Assembly (NCBI GenBank): GCA_012845835.1
Contig: JABAKD010000013.1
Coordinates: forward strand, 10,357,128-10,421,127
DNA: 64,000 bases
Reading direction: 5' to 3'
Origin: Undaria pinnatifida
Taxonomy: Eukaryota > Sar > Phaeophyceae > Laminariales > Alariaceae
Part shown: piece after piece, positions 1 to 13,000 of the stretch
How positions within the stretch are numbered: position 1 is the first letter of the stretch
How the letters are laid out: each line of letters begins with the position of its first letter
Program-made: the position numbers and the translations under genes
The notes under the pieces: model-generated
Databases searched by the model: none
The model's input: the letters and a program-made list of their open reading frames with translations, nothing else
Told to the model about the DNA's origin: nothing

Positions 1-497
1 AGGCTATTTGAGAAAAATTCTATGCTAGTATGGGTGATGCGTATTTTCAAAGCTCAGCATCCACGCTAGCCGGATCAGTCTAGAATCAGCACAGCATCGA
101 AGCACAGGTCACCCTATAGAGTTAGGGACAGGGTTAGATAGGGGCCTGGTCGGGGTTAGCGTACGGGTCGGACACAACGGTCGTCGGCTGTACACCAGAC
201 CACCACACTGCGTGTTTTAGCCCAATAGGTTTAGGGCAAGCACTGTTACGACTCGAGCCCAAAAGCAAATTTTTCCTGGAATCAGGCCGCTCAAAAACGT
301 GTAAATACCGCCTTGAAAAAAAACCCGACGAGCGGTAAAGGACACGAATTCTCCGGCGGTTTGGTACGAGGTATACCAGGGTAGTAAGTTTTATTATTGT
401 TAAGGTAGGATTCATGAGCGGTCGTAGGCACTCGGGACTCTCGGCAAAAAGCGCAAGAATTCGGGCGGGAGAGCGTGCGTGAGTTTTTTTTTCAAGA

Positions 498-802
498 CGC
501 GTGCTACGATAGATATATTAAGGTATACCTTTTTTTTTGGCGATTTTTTTTTTCTCTGAATGACGGGGTTCCTCAACCCAAAATCGTCGGGGAAAAAAAA
601 AAATATGGTCCATTTTTTTTTTTTTGTGGCATGATTCTCGCTGTGTACATGGACATCTATTACTATAGGAGTTTTCGTTCGTTTGCATTTTTGTTCATTT
701 TCTTGAATCAGTCTCTGGGAGAGAGGGCTTTCAGCTCCCAAAATCGAGGATCTTCAGAAGAAGAAAACAACGTGGTGCAACTCTGTTGTAGCACGCGTCG
801 CC
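498..802. mobile_element. MITE with GACGCGTGCTACGATAG-type terminal inverted repeats
   Basis: The left end reads GACGCGTGCTACGATAG and the right end reads TGTAGCACGCGTC, its inverse. The interior is T-rich and contains a motif near 566-590 resembling GACGGGGTTCCTCAACCC. Related copies with the same ends are at 18192-18468 and 40287-40566, and partial or diverged copies are near 19966-20490, 52029-52330 and 53096-53592. No coding capacity is visible, so it is non-autonomous. The superfamily was not identified and no clear target duplication was found. Confidence 0.65.
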
Positions 803-1383
803 ACCGCGGGAGAAAATGCCGTACCGGTTCCTCGAAACGCTAGCAAAATAGGTCGTCTTCCCTCGAAAGGCGGACATTAATCGATGATTCCAATATAACG
901 GTATCCGTCCATTAATTATGTTACCCCCCTCCCCCACTACTATTAATGCCTACCAACGATACGTGTTTTCTACGAAAAAATGTACGTAGATGGGTATTTT
1001 CCCCAATGTGCTTTGTGTGTTCTTATTTCCTCACTATTAATGAAGAGGGTGTTCGTATTTTAACTCCCTATATACAGACATCAGGGGGAGAAAAGAGAAA
1101 AACGTAAATGACAACAATCTGATGTTGTACGATATCCAAGCTCTTGTTGTGTTGGAAACAAGTACCAGGTAGTAAGTAGTAAATATCATTTTAAAAACGA
1201 CGGACGTCATAACTCAAAACCAACCAACCAACCCACGAAAAAACGTTGCTAGAGAGAGAAAAAAAAAAAAAATGGCGAGAATCCATAATCCTCAACCATA
1301 TTGTCACTGGCTTTTGTGGGTTGGTTGGGGTGACCCAACGATCTACTGTAATGTGATTGGGACTAATTTCTCGCAGGCCGTTT

Positions 1384-2160
1384 TCTTGATCCATGGATCC
1401 CCCATGAACTACTCATGGGAGACCCATGGGAGACCCATGGGAGACCCATGGGAGCCCCATGGGAGCCCCATGGGGCCCCCGTTGGCGACCCATGGGAGAC
1501 CCACGAGAGACCTAGGGCCGAACCATGGGCGACCCACGGGAGACCTGTGTGGAACCCATGAGCGACCCACTGGAGACCAACGAGAAAACCATGACCAGCC
1601 CTTGGGAGACATGCGAGACCCATGGGAAACCCATTGAGGTCCACGGGAGCCCACGGAAGGCCCATGGGCGCCCACGGGAGGCCCATGAAATCCCTTGCGA
1701 GGCCCATGGACGCCTATGGGAAACCAATGGGACACCCATGAAAGCCCATCGACGCCCATGGTCGCCAATGAGAGACCCATCCAAGTCCATGCACGCCCGC
1801 GGGGCACCAACGGGGGCCCCATGAACGCCCACAGGAGGCCTATGGGAGCCAATTACCGCCCGTGGGAGCGCACGGGAGCCCATGGGAGACCCAAGTCCAC
1901 GAGAGCCCACGAGAGCCCACGGGAGACCCATGGGCGCCCACGTATGCCCATAGGTGACCCATGGACGCCTATGGACGCCCATCGGAGATCCATGGGAGCC
2001 CATGGGCGCCCACGGGAGACCCATGCACCTGCTCATGGGAGCCCATGGGAGCCCGTCGAGGACCCATTGAGAGTCATGGAAGCCCACGCAGGCCCATGGA
2101 CGCCAATGGGAGGACACAGGAGACTCATGGGTCTCCTATGGACGCCCACGGGAAGAATTC
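1384..2160. repeat. CATGGGAGACC minisatellite
   Basis: About 780 bp of degenerate tandem units of roughly 11-15 bp built on CCCATGGGAGAC or CCCACGGGAGCC. The first units (about 1420-1460) are nearly perfect and later units drift. Open frames on both strands give repetitive Met-Gly-Pro-Trp-rich peptides, which are a by-product of the repeat. Confidence 0.85.
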
Positions 2161-2512
2161 AAAATTGTGCATTTTGTGACGTTGTTGGCTTTGGACGCCC
2201 ATGATAGTGTACGTCAAACATACCCTTGGGCGCACATGAGAATGTGACATTTCAGAAATTCAAATGTCAGGGATCGTGTTTTTTTTGTTTTTGTCAGGAA
2301 TCGTGTTTGTTTGTTTAGTTCGTGAAGAACGACCCTAACGATAAACGAATCCTCATGTCTCTTTTCGCCGGTGCGCACGCAGTCGCACTGCTGAACCATT
2401 GGTAACACCACGTGTGCACCGCAGTTCATAAAACACCTAAAACGTCTTCAAAAATCATCGTCGTACCCTCGCCTTCCGCCCACCGTCTCTTTGCCCCCGC
2501 CCCCCTCCATCT

Positions 2513-5500
2513 ATGATTTCGTATAGCTGGGATCCTCCCGACTGCTGGGACGCGCCGGACCCAGCGACAATATCAACGGCCGCAGACGGCGGCGCATCCG
2601 TGGGAGACGGAAGCAGCGAGTCTATCGACAACAGCGTCGAAGCCGGTGGAGACAGCATGGAACTCAACAGGTACAAGATAAGCGTTTTCGTGCAGTGTTT
2701 GGTAGCGGTGACGGCGCCAATAACTCACGAAGTAGAGCTCTCCAGGTACCAGAAGCGTTTCGTGCGTTTGTTTTTGCTCGTGGGGACGCGGGCGGAGGCG
2801 GTTGGGACGGGGGGGGGGAGCTTGTCTTCACCCCGCAGCATAAGGGCAAAGTGGAAGGCGATGTCATGACCCACTCGGGGCATGGAAAGCGTTTTTCGGG
2901 TTGATATTTCTCGGGGGGGACGAGGGTCGGGTGGGGGGGTGTACTCATTGCATGCATAGCCGTAGTCGTATAACCATCGACCTTCGCATCCGTGCAACGC
3001 CGAGAGACGGAGGAACGTCGGGTTTTCACCGACCAGGCAGACACCGCCACTCATTTTTTTTTTCGTACACGTGGCCGTAGTCATATAACCGTTGACCCTC
3101 GCATCCCTAAAATACGGTAGGAGATGGGAGCAGTGATTGTATCCCCCTACCAGCGTCAACGACGGTGGGGATGAAAAATCTCGAGGTACTGGAAGCGTTT
3201 CGTGTAACGTTTGTTCGTTGGGACCGGGGGGGGGGGGGGGGTTATCGACGCCCCACAAGATAAAAACAAGTGGAAGGCTCGTGTGCAGGCGGCCAACCAC
3301 GGGGCACACCATGATTACCCACGGGAGAGGAGATCTCACAAGCTGTTCCACGGCACCATGTTCGAAACCCGCCCGATCCTTCGCCGCCAGTAACACCCTA
3401 CCGCCGCCCGCCCCCGCGGCGTTTTGCAAACAACCTTCCGACACAGCCTCCGAGAAGTAGGTGCAACCGTGGTACCGGGTAACCACGGCGGTGGCCCCGA
3501 TGAATCTTCAATCCTCCCCCGACAATACACGGAGGAAGAAAAAATCTCGTTGGCGGTGACCCAACTCGCGCAAAACGAGAAACTCCTGGGAGCCTTGGCC
3601 TGGCGCTTAGGGATACCGCTGGAAAACGTCAGGCCGGATGGCCGAGAACCCCCGCTAGCGCGGGAGCGAGGGACGGAGAGTGGGGGTGGGGGTGGGGCGG
3701 TGGAGGGGGGTGTGGGGGATCAAGATGATGACGAAGAGGAGCTGGACGAAAACAGAGGGAAAATCGAGGTACCATGAACTTGTTTTTGTTTTTCGTTGGT
3801 TAGAGCTACTTTAGGCGCGTCTTTTTTCAGTTTTAGTTTTTAATCACCACTTTTTATTTTCCAGCTCAACTCGTAAGATATTCTATCTACCCTCAGCGAC
3901 CTTTTGGACCGGCCATGGTCACTGGTGTCTTCCCTCCCCCCCCCCCCCCGATACGTGCGTGCCTTGATTTTTTATCGCTCCTATAGAGGATTCAGCATTC
4001 CCACTTTTCAGCTATTTTTTATGATCATCGATTCTCATCGAATAGAAGTTAGTGGCTGAAGTGGTTCAACGGGTAGGTCTTCTAACCAACAGTTTCCTTC
4101 GATTTGTGTTTCACTCTACGAATGGTTTTTATGGGTAATCGACACCAGGGATGGGGATAACCCCAGATTTTTATATAACCTACCGGTTATAACCTCAAAT
4201 CAGCTTTTGATATAACCTACCGGTTATAACCTCTACCGCGAGGGGACGAAAGTGCCCCATCCCCGGGGGTTCCGTGTCTAGATGTTGTACCCCATACCCG
4301 GGGGGGGCTCTGTGGCTAGTTCGTCGTTACTCTTCGGGCTATTGCCGAAAAATACCTGAAAAATACAAAAATACGGCTTTCAAGCGCCGCCCTTGCCACA
4401 TTTGTAGTTTGTAGAAGTACTTGTTTTGTAAGCATGCTGCCCTACACCCTACTCCCTGCACCCTGCACAGCTGCAGCGGCCACAGCGCACAGACTTGTGC
4501 AGAGAAAAAAAAAACAAGTCTGCTGTTGTGGTCTGCTGTTGGCTGTGTTGCTGTCTGATGGTGATGGTGTGCGGACTGCTATGTGCTGCTGGCTGCTGTG
4601 GGTGTGCTTGGAATTTTTTGAATTTTGAGGGGGGCCCGCTGGTAGTGACGCCAGAGTATGGGGGGGCACCGCAAAAATAACCGGGAAATAACCCGGGACA
4701 AACCATATAACCTACCCTCCCACCATATAACCGGTAAACACCGGTTATAGGTTATCCCCATCCTAGATCGACACTGCATTTCATGCTGGACGTAATTGGA
4801 AGGCAACAACACTAAGAATGGCGCAGCAGAGAGTTAGATTTCGTGGTCTTTTTTTGTTTCCCGTGGTTTTCTTCCGCTAGGAGCGATCAACCACGTCATT
4901 GCTGAAACGATAACAGATAACACCCCGACAATAAACACAAGCTCGATATGAAAAACAATACACATCAGCTCGATGTGGAATTCAGGCCATGCGGCACCCA
5001 AGACCCGTTGATAGTCGTAACCCCATGCGGGCACATCAAAGGATTGGAATATCCATTGGTTGTGACCCGGGGATGATCATTTGTCATCCCCTCGCTAAGA
5101 TCTCGGAGTATCGCACGTTTTTCTACCGTTATTCATATCGAGCTTGTACCTACTGTCGAACCAGTACTTTATGGCAATAATAATGGTGACACGGTGCGAT
5201 TTTGTTTTAGATTTTTTCGGGTGGGGCTTGCTTAAGACAGGCTAGAGTATCGGAACTTTGCTCTAGGGATGTTTCTTCTGAACATGACTCCGAAACGATG
5301 ATCAAGACTTGCGGTGTGGCGCTATGCTCCTCCCCATGATCTTCCATTCCGTTTTCCCGCCCTTAGTGTCGAGACGAACACCCGGAAATTTCCATTCCCT
5401 AGCCCCCCTTATTGTCGAGACGAATTGGCGTTTCTTGCCGTGTTTCCTCCCCGGCCTCTGCTTCTGTCGCGGTACAGAGGTGCGAAGCGTTTATCTTCCG

Positions 5501-7440
5501 TCGTGTGCCCTCGTTTGTTTTCTCTTTTTGCCCTTCTTTGTTTTCGCTGATTACGCTGCTGCGCTCAACGACGCGGTGGCTTCAGCTTGGAGAGCTGGAC
5601 GAGGTGTCTGACAGCGACGGCGAGCGGGGCGATACGAGCGAGGACCCGGGTCCTCTGCCCCAAGATCACTCCGACTTGAGGCGGATACGGGTGGCGCAAC
5701 GAAGAAGCGAGATGAAGGTTAGACGTCGTTTTTTTTTTTTGTGATTTCGCTGTGTTGTTGAGTGTTGAGCAGTGAAATGTTAATGCTGTGTCGTAGAGGT
5801 CCAGAAGACGGGAAAAGGTGGCCCGTTCTTCTTTTTCTTCTGAGGGAGGTCTCGTCATGTGAGGAGGGGTCTTTAGATCTCTCCAAAAAAACAAAAAAAA
5901 TGTTGTTTGGAGTGAAAAACAGAGTCTGCTACCGAGTGAAAAAGGGCCATGGCCTACTTCTGTAGGTGCACGACGAAAAAATCATGCCAAAATAGACTAC
6001 AAAAAAAACGTTTTCTTTTTTTTTTTCAGCTCTCCCCCCGTCATTCAAAAATCATTTCGAGAAGAAAAAAAAAAAAAGAAAAAAAATGCTGCCTGTGTTG
6101 CAGCACGCGTATGGGAATGCCAATCAATGCTGTGCGGCGGAACTGTGAATGCTGTGCAGTGCGACTTTGTAGCCCAAGCACGAGGAGGCTGAAACCTGTC
6201 CCTACCCCCGCCCACCCGCCCTTGCCGGCCTACAGCACCCTACAACCGGGTCACACAGTATTTGATCAAATTGTTTTTCAAATACGTCAGCGGGGTGGCG
6301 GATTTCGTCATTTTTGCCGAGGCACCGCACCGAATGAAGGGACCACAGCTGAACGTGATGAAGTTGTGGTTGGCCCCTATTTGTCTCGAGTTGAAGTCAG
6401 CTTTACAAGTGGAGCTTTTGCCGGTTGACAAGGAAGGAGGGGTGATACATTGGCCGTCCGCGCTCTACACGCACAACCAAACATCTCATTTTTATTTTTT
6501 TATTCCTTCGCGGTAGCTCTCGTTTTGTTCGATCAATTTACGGGATCGATACTCATCTTTGCAAGGTGCGTGTGACACTCTGGCCGCGCGGTTTTGCAGA
6601 TGACTATTGCTCTTTGAAACATATGTGATTCCCTTAGACGTTATCAGGATGAACAGGATAATTTTGCTAAGGGCGACGTGCGCATGCGGCAATGCTTTTT
6701 TTTCTTGCGAGTGCTACCCATTGTTTTCGCGCTCAGATCTCCGCCGTGCCGCTCCAACCCTCCGATACTCGTGCGAACCTGTTGTCCTCAGCCAATTGTC
6801 CCATTGTTCTGTACCCCGCCCTTCTCCACGCCATACCCAGAAAAAGACACAACAGGAAAGTTGAAGGGGGAAAATAGCATTCGCCATTTCTTTCAATGTA
6901 ATACCAGGTGTAAGGCACACGTGCAATGAGCGCCCAAATGTTGGAGCTGTGCCTCAAACAAAAGCGGGAACGGTGCTCCTTCTTGAAAGGGGATGCGTGG
7001 TCAATGCTCAGTATGACTTTAAGCCACGCATAAAGTGAGTAACTCCCCCCCCCCCCCCCCACATCCCAGTATCTATACGCCCGCCGCCCCCCGTCCTCTA
7101 TGGTCTTCAAAACTACGGCCATGCAGGATATAAGAACATCCCCCCCACACGCCCTCCGTCGATAGCACTAAGACGGAGATCATGCATGATCTTGAGCCTC
7201 CCCCCCCCCCCGCCTGCCCCGCGCCCCGCGCGCCGTACTTAGGCGAAGAAGGGGCACGGGCACAAGCAACCGCATCAGCGTGGTGTTCCGCCACTACCTC
7301 TTGCCGACGCATCCAAGGCGGGCGAGGTGGGCCTTGCCCCGAAGGGGCTCGCCGCCGCCGAGAGCTTGGAAGCTCAGGTCGGCGGCCTGGGGTGGCGACG
7401 GTTAGCCAGGACCAATCTTGTCGACAAGTTCTTGGACAAG
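2513..7440 (+). CDS. Hypothetical multi-exon protein (possibly the 5' part of the ankyrin gene)
   Basis: I do not recognise this protein. Predicted exons are 2513-2670, 3447-3768, 5586-5717 and 7279-7440. Exon 1 begins at an ATG after a pyrimidine-rich leader and ends AACAG before GTACAAG with two spare bases, which the first base of exon 2 completes to Ser. Exons 2, 3 and 4 end in phase 0 (GAG/GTACCA, AAG/GTTAGA, AAG/GTTAAG). The peptide is acidic and probably largely disordered. It contains YTEEEKISLAVTQLAQNEKL, a DDDEEELDE run, SDSDGERGDTSED, and a helical-looking WRRLARTNLVDKFLDK at the end. No exon is assigned after 7440. It may continue into the exon at 10081 or belong to a separate gene. 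As an alternative, exon 2 could splice to a good acceptor at 3863 and stop after three codons (Leu-Asn-Ser). Confidence 0.45.
4146..4766. mobile_element. hAT-like non-autonomous transposon with 8-bp target duplication
   Basis: The 621-bp element starts CAGGGATGGGGATAACC and ends GGTTATCCCCATCCTAG, so the ends are inverted repeats. It is flanked on both sides by the identical octamer ATCGACAC (4138-4145 and 4767-4774). CAGGG-type ends with an 8-bp duplication are the known signature of hAT elements. Inside are further copies of the TATAACCTACCGGTTATAACC palindrome and a CTG-rich stretch (4430-4620). No transposase frame is visible. It lies in an intron or just downstream of the hypothetical + strand gene. 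Confidence 0.85.
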
Positions 7441-8597
7441 GTTAAGAACCCAAGGCGAGACACTCTCATGATAGCTATGGGTGCGGGGCACATGGAAGAC
7501 ATGGAAGACATGGAAGACATGGAAGTTATAAAACATCAACGATAGGAGCGCTTTGGGAAAGATGGAAAGTTTGAAAAACAAAATCAAGAAGGGGTTTTAT
7601 TTCAAGACACATGGCAGGTTATGGAACATGGATAGGGGACCGATTTTGACAGTCATAAGGTGTATAATAGTAGGAGTTTTCAGCGGGACGTGTACCACCA
7701 CGCTGTGCGCGGGCCGTGCACCTTTTTACGTTGTGTAGTAGACACACACACCCTAGCCTCCAAGACCATTCCACCACCTACCGTGCATACACCATCATCG
7801 ATATTTTCCAAAGGGGTAATACTAACGCTCAAATTGCACACTTTTTAATTGTAACTGCTCAAAATGCACTTGTTTGTGTTTTTGGGGGGGCAGTTTTCGA
7901 TCAGGAAGCATGTTTATTTTTTCGCGATGTTGTCAGGGAAAAAACAAAACTCGTGAGTAGTAAACATGACAACAAACTCATGCACCGAGTGAGATGTATT
8001 ACACATGCTCGGACCGCTCAGCTGTGCGCAAGCTTTTCCGGCTCGCATCGAAAACATCGCGCCCGAATCTCAAGGAAAGAAACGATCTGACTCGAGATGT
8101 CCGGCAACGTTTGAACGGTCCCTTTAAATATGTTCTACACGACGATAGGTGCTGTGGCAAGCTTCTTCGACAAAATAGTTGCGACGACAGGGTTCTATAC
8201 CTCTTTTAGCACGGCACATACGTTGCTGGGGACAAACTACTTGAAACTACAAGCGTGAAATAATGTATGGAAGGTTTCTACGCAACGTCGTGTAGATACC
8301 ATTTTTATAATTGTGATTTTTTCGTGTGTCTTCGTTGGCCATGGATGGGATCGTTCACTTTTGGGCTGTGCACTTCCATCCCCTTTGAAGCCCCCAAAGC
8401 CCCTCCCTATACTAATTCTAAGTATTTTCATTAAAAAATGGGGTTTCCAGCTGCAAAGGCGTTAATATTTTTCCAAAACTCAATTTTTGGGTGAGGTCTA
8501 GCTCTAGGGCTCCTCAAGGAAAGAAGCCTACGAAAAAGTTGGCTCTGCCGGTATCGTAGGCACGGGCCACACTTACTGGAGGGCTGTGATTTTTCTT

Positions 8598-8816
8598 CAG
8601 CGTTTTCACGGGTCAGGTGGGGTCAGAGTTACCCGTCCCGACCCGCGAGATATATATATAAAAAAATCCTGGCCCGACCCGACCCAACCCGACCCGACCT
8701 AACCCAACCAGACCTGACTGCAAACAACTCCTGACCCGACCCCACTAAACCCGCGTGATTTTTTAGAAGCTCCTGACTTGATCGGCGGGTCGGGTCATGA
8801 CGCCTGAAAAGCCCTG
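8598..8816. mobile_element. GGGTC-family MITE
   Basis: This copy runs from CAGCGTTTTCACGGGTCAGG to GAAAAGCCCTG, the diverged inverted ends of the family best preserved at 10916-11130. The interior has the ACCCGACCC pentamer-like repeats and the TCCTGACC motif shared by all members. The flanking octamers do not match, so no target duplication is claimed. Confidence 0.65.
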
Positions 8817-8892
8817 GTTGTTTTGAGCTGACTATATATATATATTACTCTAGGAATGCGTTTTTTCCAGCTCACTATAAGGATAAAGATAC

Positions 8893-8921
8893 AACAGCTG
8901 TCGCTAAAACGAGCGACAGCT
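8893..8921. other. Perfect short hairpin
   Basis: CAGCTGTCGCT and its exact reverse complement AGCGACAGCTG are separated by a loop of about 6 nt. It sits just after a TTTTTTCCAG splice-acceptor-like site. The function is unknown; it could be an RNA hairpin in an intron or chance. Confidence 0.5.
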
Positions 8922-9149
8922 GATAGATGTAACTGTCGTCAGACGTGTGCGTTCACGGGCCATAGCGTCTGCTGTCGCCCTTCTGGCGTTGGCGCACGGA
9001 CCGAGTTTAGGTCAATCGCCCCCAACGGATGTCTCTCCATGATGTCTTACTCTCACCACGAGACAGCAGTAGATACACTCAGCGGACACACCCCTAGCGG
9101 GCACACACTCTCCATGCCCGCTCTCCGCTGGCCACTGTTGTCGCCCGCT

Positions 9150-9440
9150 GCGCCCGTTGTCTGTGTGCTGCCCGCTGTGTGAGCGCTGTGTGCCGGCTGT
9201 GTGAGCGGTGTGTGCTGCTGTTTTTGCCCGTGTGGTCTGCTGTGTGTGTCGATCGAAGACACGCACGTGCAAACTATTGGCCACTACGCCCGTTGTCTGT
9301 GTGCTGCCCCCTGTGTGAGCGCTGTCGCCCGCTGCGCCCGTTGTCTGTGTGCTGCCCGCTGTGTGAGCGCTGTGTGCCGGCTGTGTGAGCGGTGTGTGCT
9401 GCTGTTTTTTGCCCGTGTGGTCTGCTGTGTGTGTTTTGTT
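9150..9440. repeat. Tandem duplication rich in CTGTGTGAGCG
   Basis: A segment of about 95 bp (9150-9245), containing GCCCGTTGTCTGTGTGCTG and a TTTTTGCCCGTGTGGTC tail, recurs at about 9340-9435, with a shorter third part at about 9285-9340. It is non-coding. Confidence 0.7.
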
Positions 9441-10080
9441 GCTCCGTGGTGGTCTGCCTCCACCTGCAGTCTAAAATCAAATGATCCCACACTAAAATCA
9501 AGTTTAGTCGAAGACACGCACGAAAACTATTTTTTGTTCATGGGAGCCTATATTGCGAGGCCCAGGTGTAGATTAGAAACTCGCTTCGCTCGAATAAGAT
9601 ATATCCTACTACCATGTAACTCGCCGACTGGTCAGTAGTTAGCGGCCCGGCAGGAGTTGCACAGTAGTACGTTAGCCTTTAGGTGTGGATGGCAATGTAG
9701 AGAGCTGCTTCGAATTTCGACGTGCGATGGTTATTAGTAAAAGAAAACATTCTTGGCAGTTACTTTAGTTAGCTTTTTACTCCACCAGACAAACTAATAT
9801 CAGTCCTGAAAGGGCAACTCGCTAGTACGGAGATCCGTTGTTCACAGGATGGAATCACACACACAAAAACATGAAAGCATCGCCACCTTCCGGCCGAGCT
9901 CTCCTAAGCTACTACTGGGTGTGCTTTCTGAGGCTCTGTACACCCGGTTAAGATCAGACAACAAAACAAACTTGAGCCCAACGCCATTGAACAAGGCGGG
10001 TGCTTATATTGCCCACATTTTGTATTTATAATTCATCCTGCTAACAGTGGGTGTCCGCAATAACGTAAATCCACAACAGG

Positions 10081-13000
10081 ATGCAAGGTCCGAGACCGGA
10101 GGCCGTCAACACGCGTCCCGCGCCGCGACCTATGTTCACGATAGATCCCACCAAAGCAACAAAGCAGCTGCAGGACTTTACCGTACCGGTGGGGTCTATG
10201 TTCATCGCCGACGTAGTGGAGGAGCACGCTCGGGTTTTGCAAGAGGCAGAGAGGCGCATGCGACGAGAGGAAATGCTACTGGAAGACGATTCTTCCGCCG
10301 CTTTCGACGCCGACAAGTTTGCCGCCGATGGACCTCAGGTACGTTTTTCGTTTTCTTCTTCCCGCCACCACCAACGTTCACCTTCGAGTCAACAACTTTC
10401 ATCCCTGAGGATTTTATTGGCCACTCCACCGCGTAGTGGTAATACTAGCAATCGTACGCTTTACACTCGACCCTGAATGCAGGACGGGTCGGGGTTAGTT
10501 CTTTCCTGCCGGTCGTTCGTCCGATTGGCCGTGGCTAGGTGGCATTTCGGCCGCTCGTTTTTTTTCCATTTTCTTTGTGACGATACCAAAGCACGCCACG
10601 GAGCCGCGTGACTGCCTGTCTCTGCCAGCCTTGACCCCCCCGAAGGGCTAGGATCAGCGTTAGGGCTAGGGTTAGGGTTAGGGTTAGGAATGGGTTTTTG
10701 GGGTTTATCTGAACCGGGGTGGAACATTGACATTGGAAGCTGGCCCCACACGAATTGACAGGAAACTTCCTCACCAACTGGTCCTGAATATAGGGGAAGC
10801 CGCGCTTTCAGGGCCTCATGGTCGCTGCCTCACGCTGCCTATACACAAAAGACTCCGGCGCTGACTGCGGTTCAGCGGTTTTGGTGCACGTCGAACAGCC
10901 AAAAAAAAAATAAAGCAGGGCTTTTCAGGGCTCATGACCCGAACCGCGCGTCGGATCAGGAGGTTTCCTAAATCTCGTGGGTCGAGTACGGTCGGTTCAG
11001 GAGGCCTTTGAAATATCACGGGTCGGGTCGGGTCGGGTCGGACCAGGAGTTTTCAAATCTCACGGGTCGCGACGGGTTACCCTGCTTCGACCCGACCCGC
11101 GAGAACCGACCTGACCCGTGAAAAGCCCTGCAAAAGAGAAAACCTATGCACGAAGTGTAACTTCCTGCTGAATCTACCTGCTCAACGCTTTACCCTATAA
11201 ACACGCGGTGAATCCGTTCGCCACGACGAAACGATGCTCGATGGTAATGCTTGTCGCATGCGTCCTTCGTTTCGTCGTTTGTCTGTTTCACGTTCCCGTT
11301 TTTTTATCCAAAATGCACGATCAAGCAAAGTCACCCCCCGGATGCTCGATGGTACTGCTAGGCGCATGTTTTCGTCCTCTGTTTCGTCGTTGTCTGTTTC
11401 ACGTTCCCGCTATTTTTATCCAAAACGCACAATCAAGCAAAGTTACCCCCCGGATGCTCGATGGTACTGCTTGTCGCATGTTTTCGTCCTCCGTTTCGTT
11501 GTTTGTCTGTTTCGCGTTCCCGTTTTTTTATCCAAAATGCACGATAAAGCAAAGTCACCCCTCGGGTGCTCGATGGTACTGCTTGTCGCATGTTTTCGTC
11601 CTCTGTTTTGTAGTTGTCTGTTTCACGTTCCCGTTTTTTTATCCAAAACGCACAATCAAGCAAAGTTACCCCGATACTTGACAGCAGTAGTGGCGGGATG
11701 GGATCTGTGTGGCATGGAGTTTCACACAACACGGCAAGCATGACATCTAGATGATCTACTCCAGATCGTGATCTGGTCCGATATCTAATGTGGGTAGCAC
11801 ACAGATGCACATTTTCGCGTGTCTCCATCCTTCCCTTTCCTTTTATTTTTCACGTTTCACTTGTTATCCGAAACCCACAATAATAGCAAATTACCACAGC
11901 ACCACGGAACGGCGCTTGGTGGTAACTGCTGGGGTAAATACGGCTCTCGCTTATAACGGCTCATAACCTGAAACGTAAAAATGTAGATAAATCTAGATCA
12001 TGATCTGTCTGAGGCTGTGGGTAACCTTTTGTGTATTTCCGCCTTGTTTTCCGTCCTCTCTACCCTTTTCTGTTTCACTTTTTTGTCAACAACCCACAAC
12101 GAATGATAGATATTTACCAGCACGGAACGGCGCTTGATGGCGCTGGCGGGAGAGGGTGGTGACCAAAACAGGGGAGAACCGAAGGGAGAAGAAGCCAACT
12201 CGAAAGCTGTGGTCGCGGCCAAGACGGGCAACCTTGCCGTAAGTCTTCCGCATGCAACGGAAACCATGGGGTTGAAAAAAAATAATTAAAGAATACAACT
12301 TGTGTTTTGGACCCATGTGTTATCGACCATTTAAAAAGAAGCCAAGTCATTCCTTTCGGTGACCAAAACAAACGCGATAAAAAAAAAATCGAGACGTGCC
12401 GGTTTATCAACTGTCTAGCGTAACCCCTTGGACCGGAAGTTCGGAACGAAACGAACAACCCCCTGGGCAAGGGCAAGCGGCTTTTGCTTAGTGTGGTCAA
12501 ACGATCTGTAGTCGTCACAATGTGTTCTTCGTCCACTTTCATCTCTGGGAAGGACTAAGGAGATTATAAGTGTAGGAGTTGCTCGTGTCCGTACCTGTTC
12601 ACATCAGTCACTCATGACACATTCCTTGAAAAAAAAAAAAACTAAAAAAGAGAAACCTACGTATGCGGAGTCTATCTCCTTGGTGTACGTACGTCCGGCT
12701 TAGCACCACCAAAATGAACCGAGAGCAATCACGAATACCTGGCCCAGCAAACTCTTCCACCTGCTGGCCAGGTACTAGCAGCACCACACTGTCTGTTCGC
12801 GCATTCTACCAGCCTGCCACAGTACCGTCCCGTCTTGCGGTATCCACTCGGTATTGCCGCTGACTCGATCAACCAAACACTGCCACTGCTGCCGCTGCTG
12901 CAATCAATGTCCATTCTTCAACCACATAATCTGAAAACAAAACGCCTACGTAATTATCTCTCGCAACAAAAGACACAATTTTCTCGAACTCGAATCTTCT

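Larger units (their letters stand above)
1..2512. other. Upstream repeat-rich non-coding region
   Basis: No supportable gene lies here. The region holds a MITE (498-802) and a large CATGGG minisatellite (1384-2160). The rest (1-497, 803-1383, 2161-2512) is low-complexity sequence with homopolymer runs. Open frames inside the minisatellite exist only because the repeat lacks stop codons. A pyrimidine-rich stretch just before 2513 could be the promoter or 5' leader of the gene that starts there. Confidence 0.5.
7441..10080. other. Intron or intergenic stretch without a supported gene
   Basis: The stretch holds one GGGTC-family MITE (8598-8816), a 29-bp perfect hairpin (8893-8921), a tandem duplication of a GTGTGAGCGCTGTGTGC-type segment (9150-9435) and a fragment of a dispersed repeat at 8375-8460 that recurs at 22048-22130 and 41675-41765. 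A short frame at 7994-8209 looks protein-like in composition but matches nothing I know. A GACATGGAA trimer repeat lies at 7490-7525. Confidence 0.5.

Noticed and set aside
134-415. A 93-codon - strand frame near the left edge
   Set aside because: It has no recognised motif, no splice context and a biased composition.
1272-2204. Long overlapping frames on both strands across the CATGGG minisatellite
   Set aside because: They arise from a stop-free tandem repeat. There is no domain, start context or splice structure.
3864-3875. Alternative terminal micro-exon (Leu-Asn-Ser-stop) after a good TTTTCCAG acceptor
   Set aside because: It cannot be excluded, but the later exons at 5586 and 7279 have coding character and matching phase, so I kept the longer model.
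4048-4118. tRNA-like stretch with a TGGTTCAACGGG box-A-like motif and CTTCTAACC anticodon-like loop
   Set aside because: The B box (CTTCGATTT) is poor and the acceptor stem has a bulge. It is at most a decayed tRNA-derived sequence.
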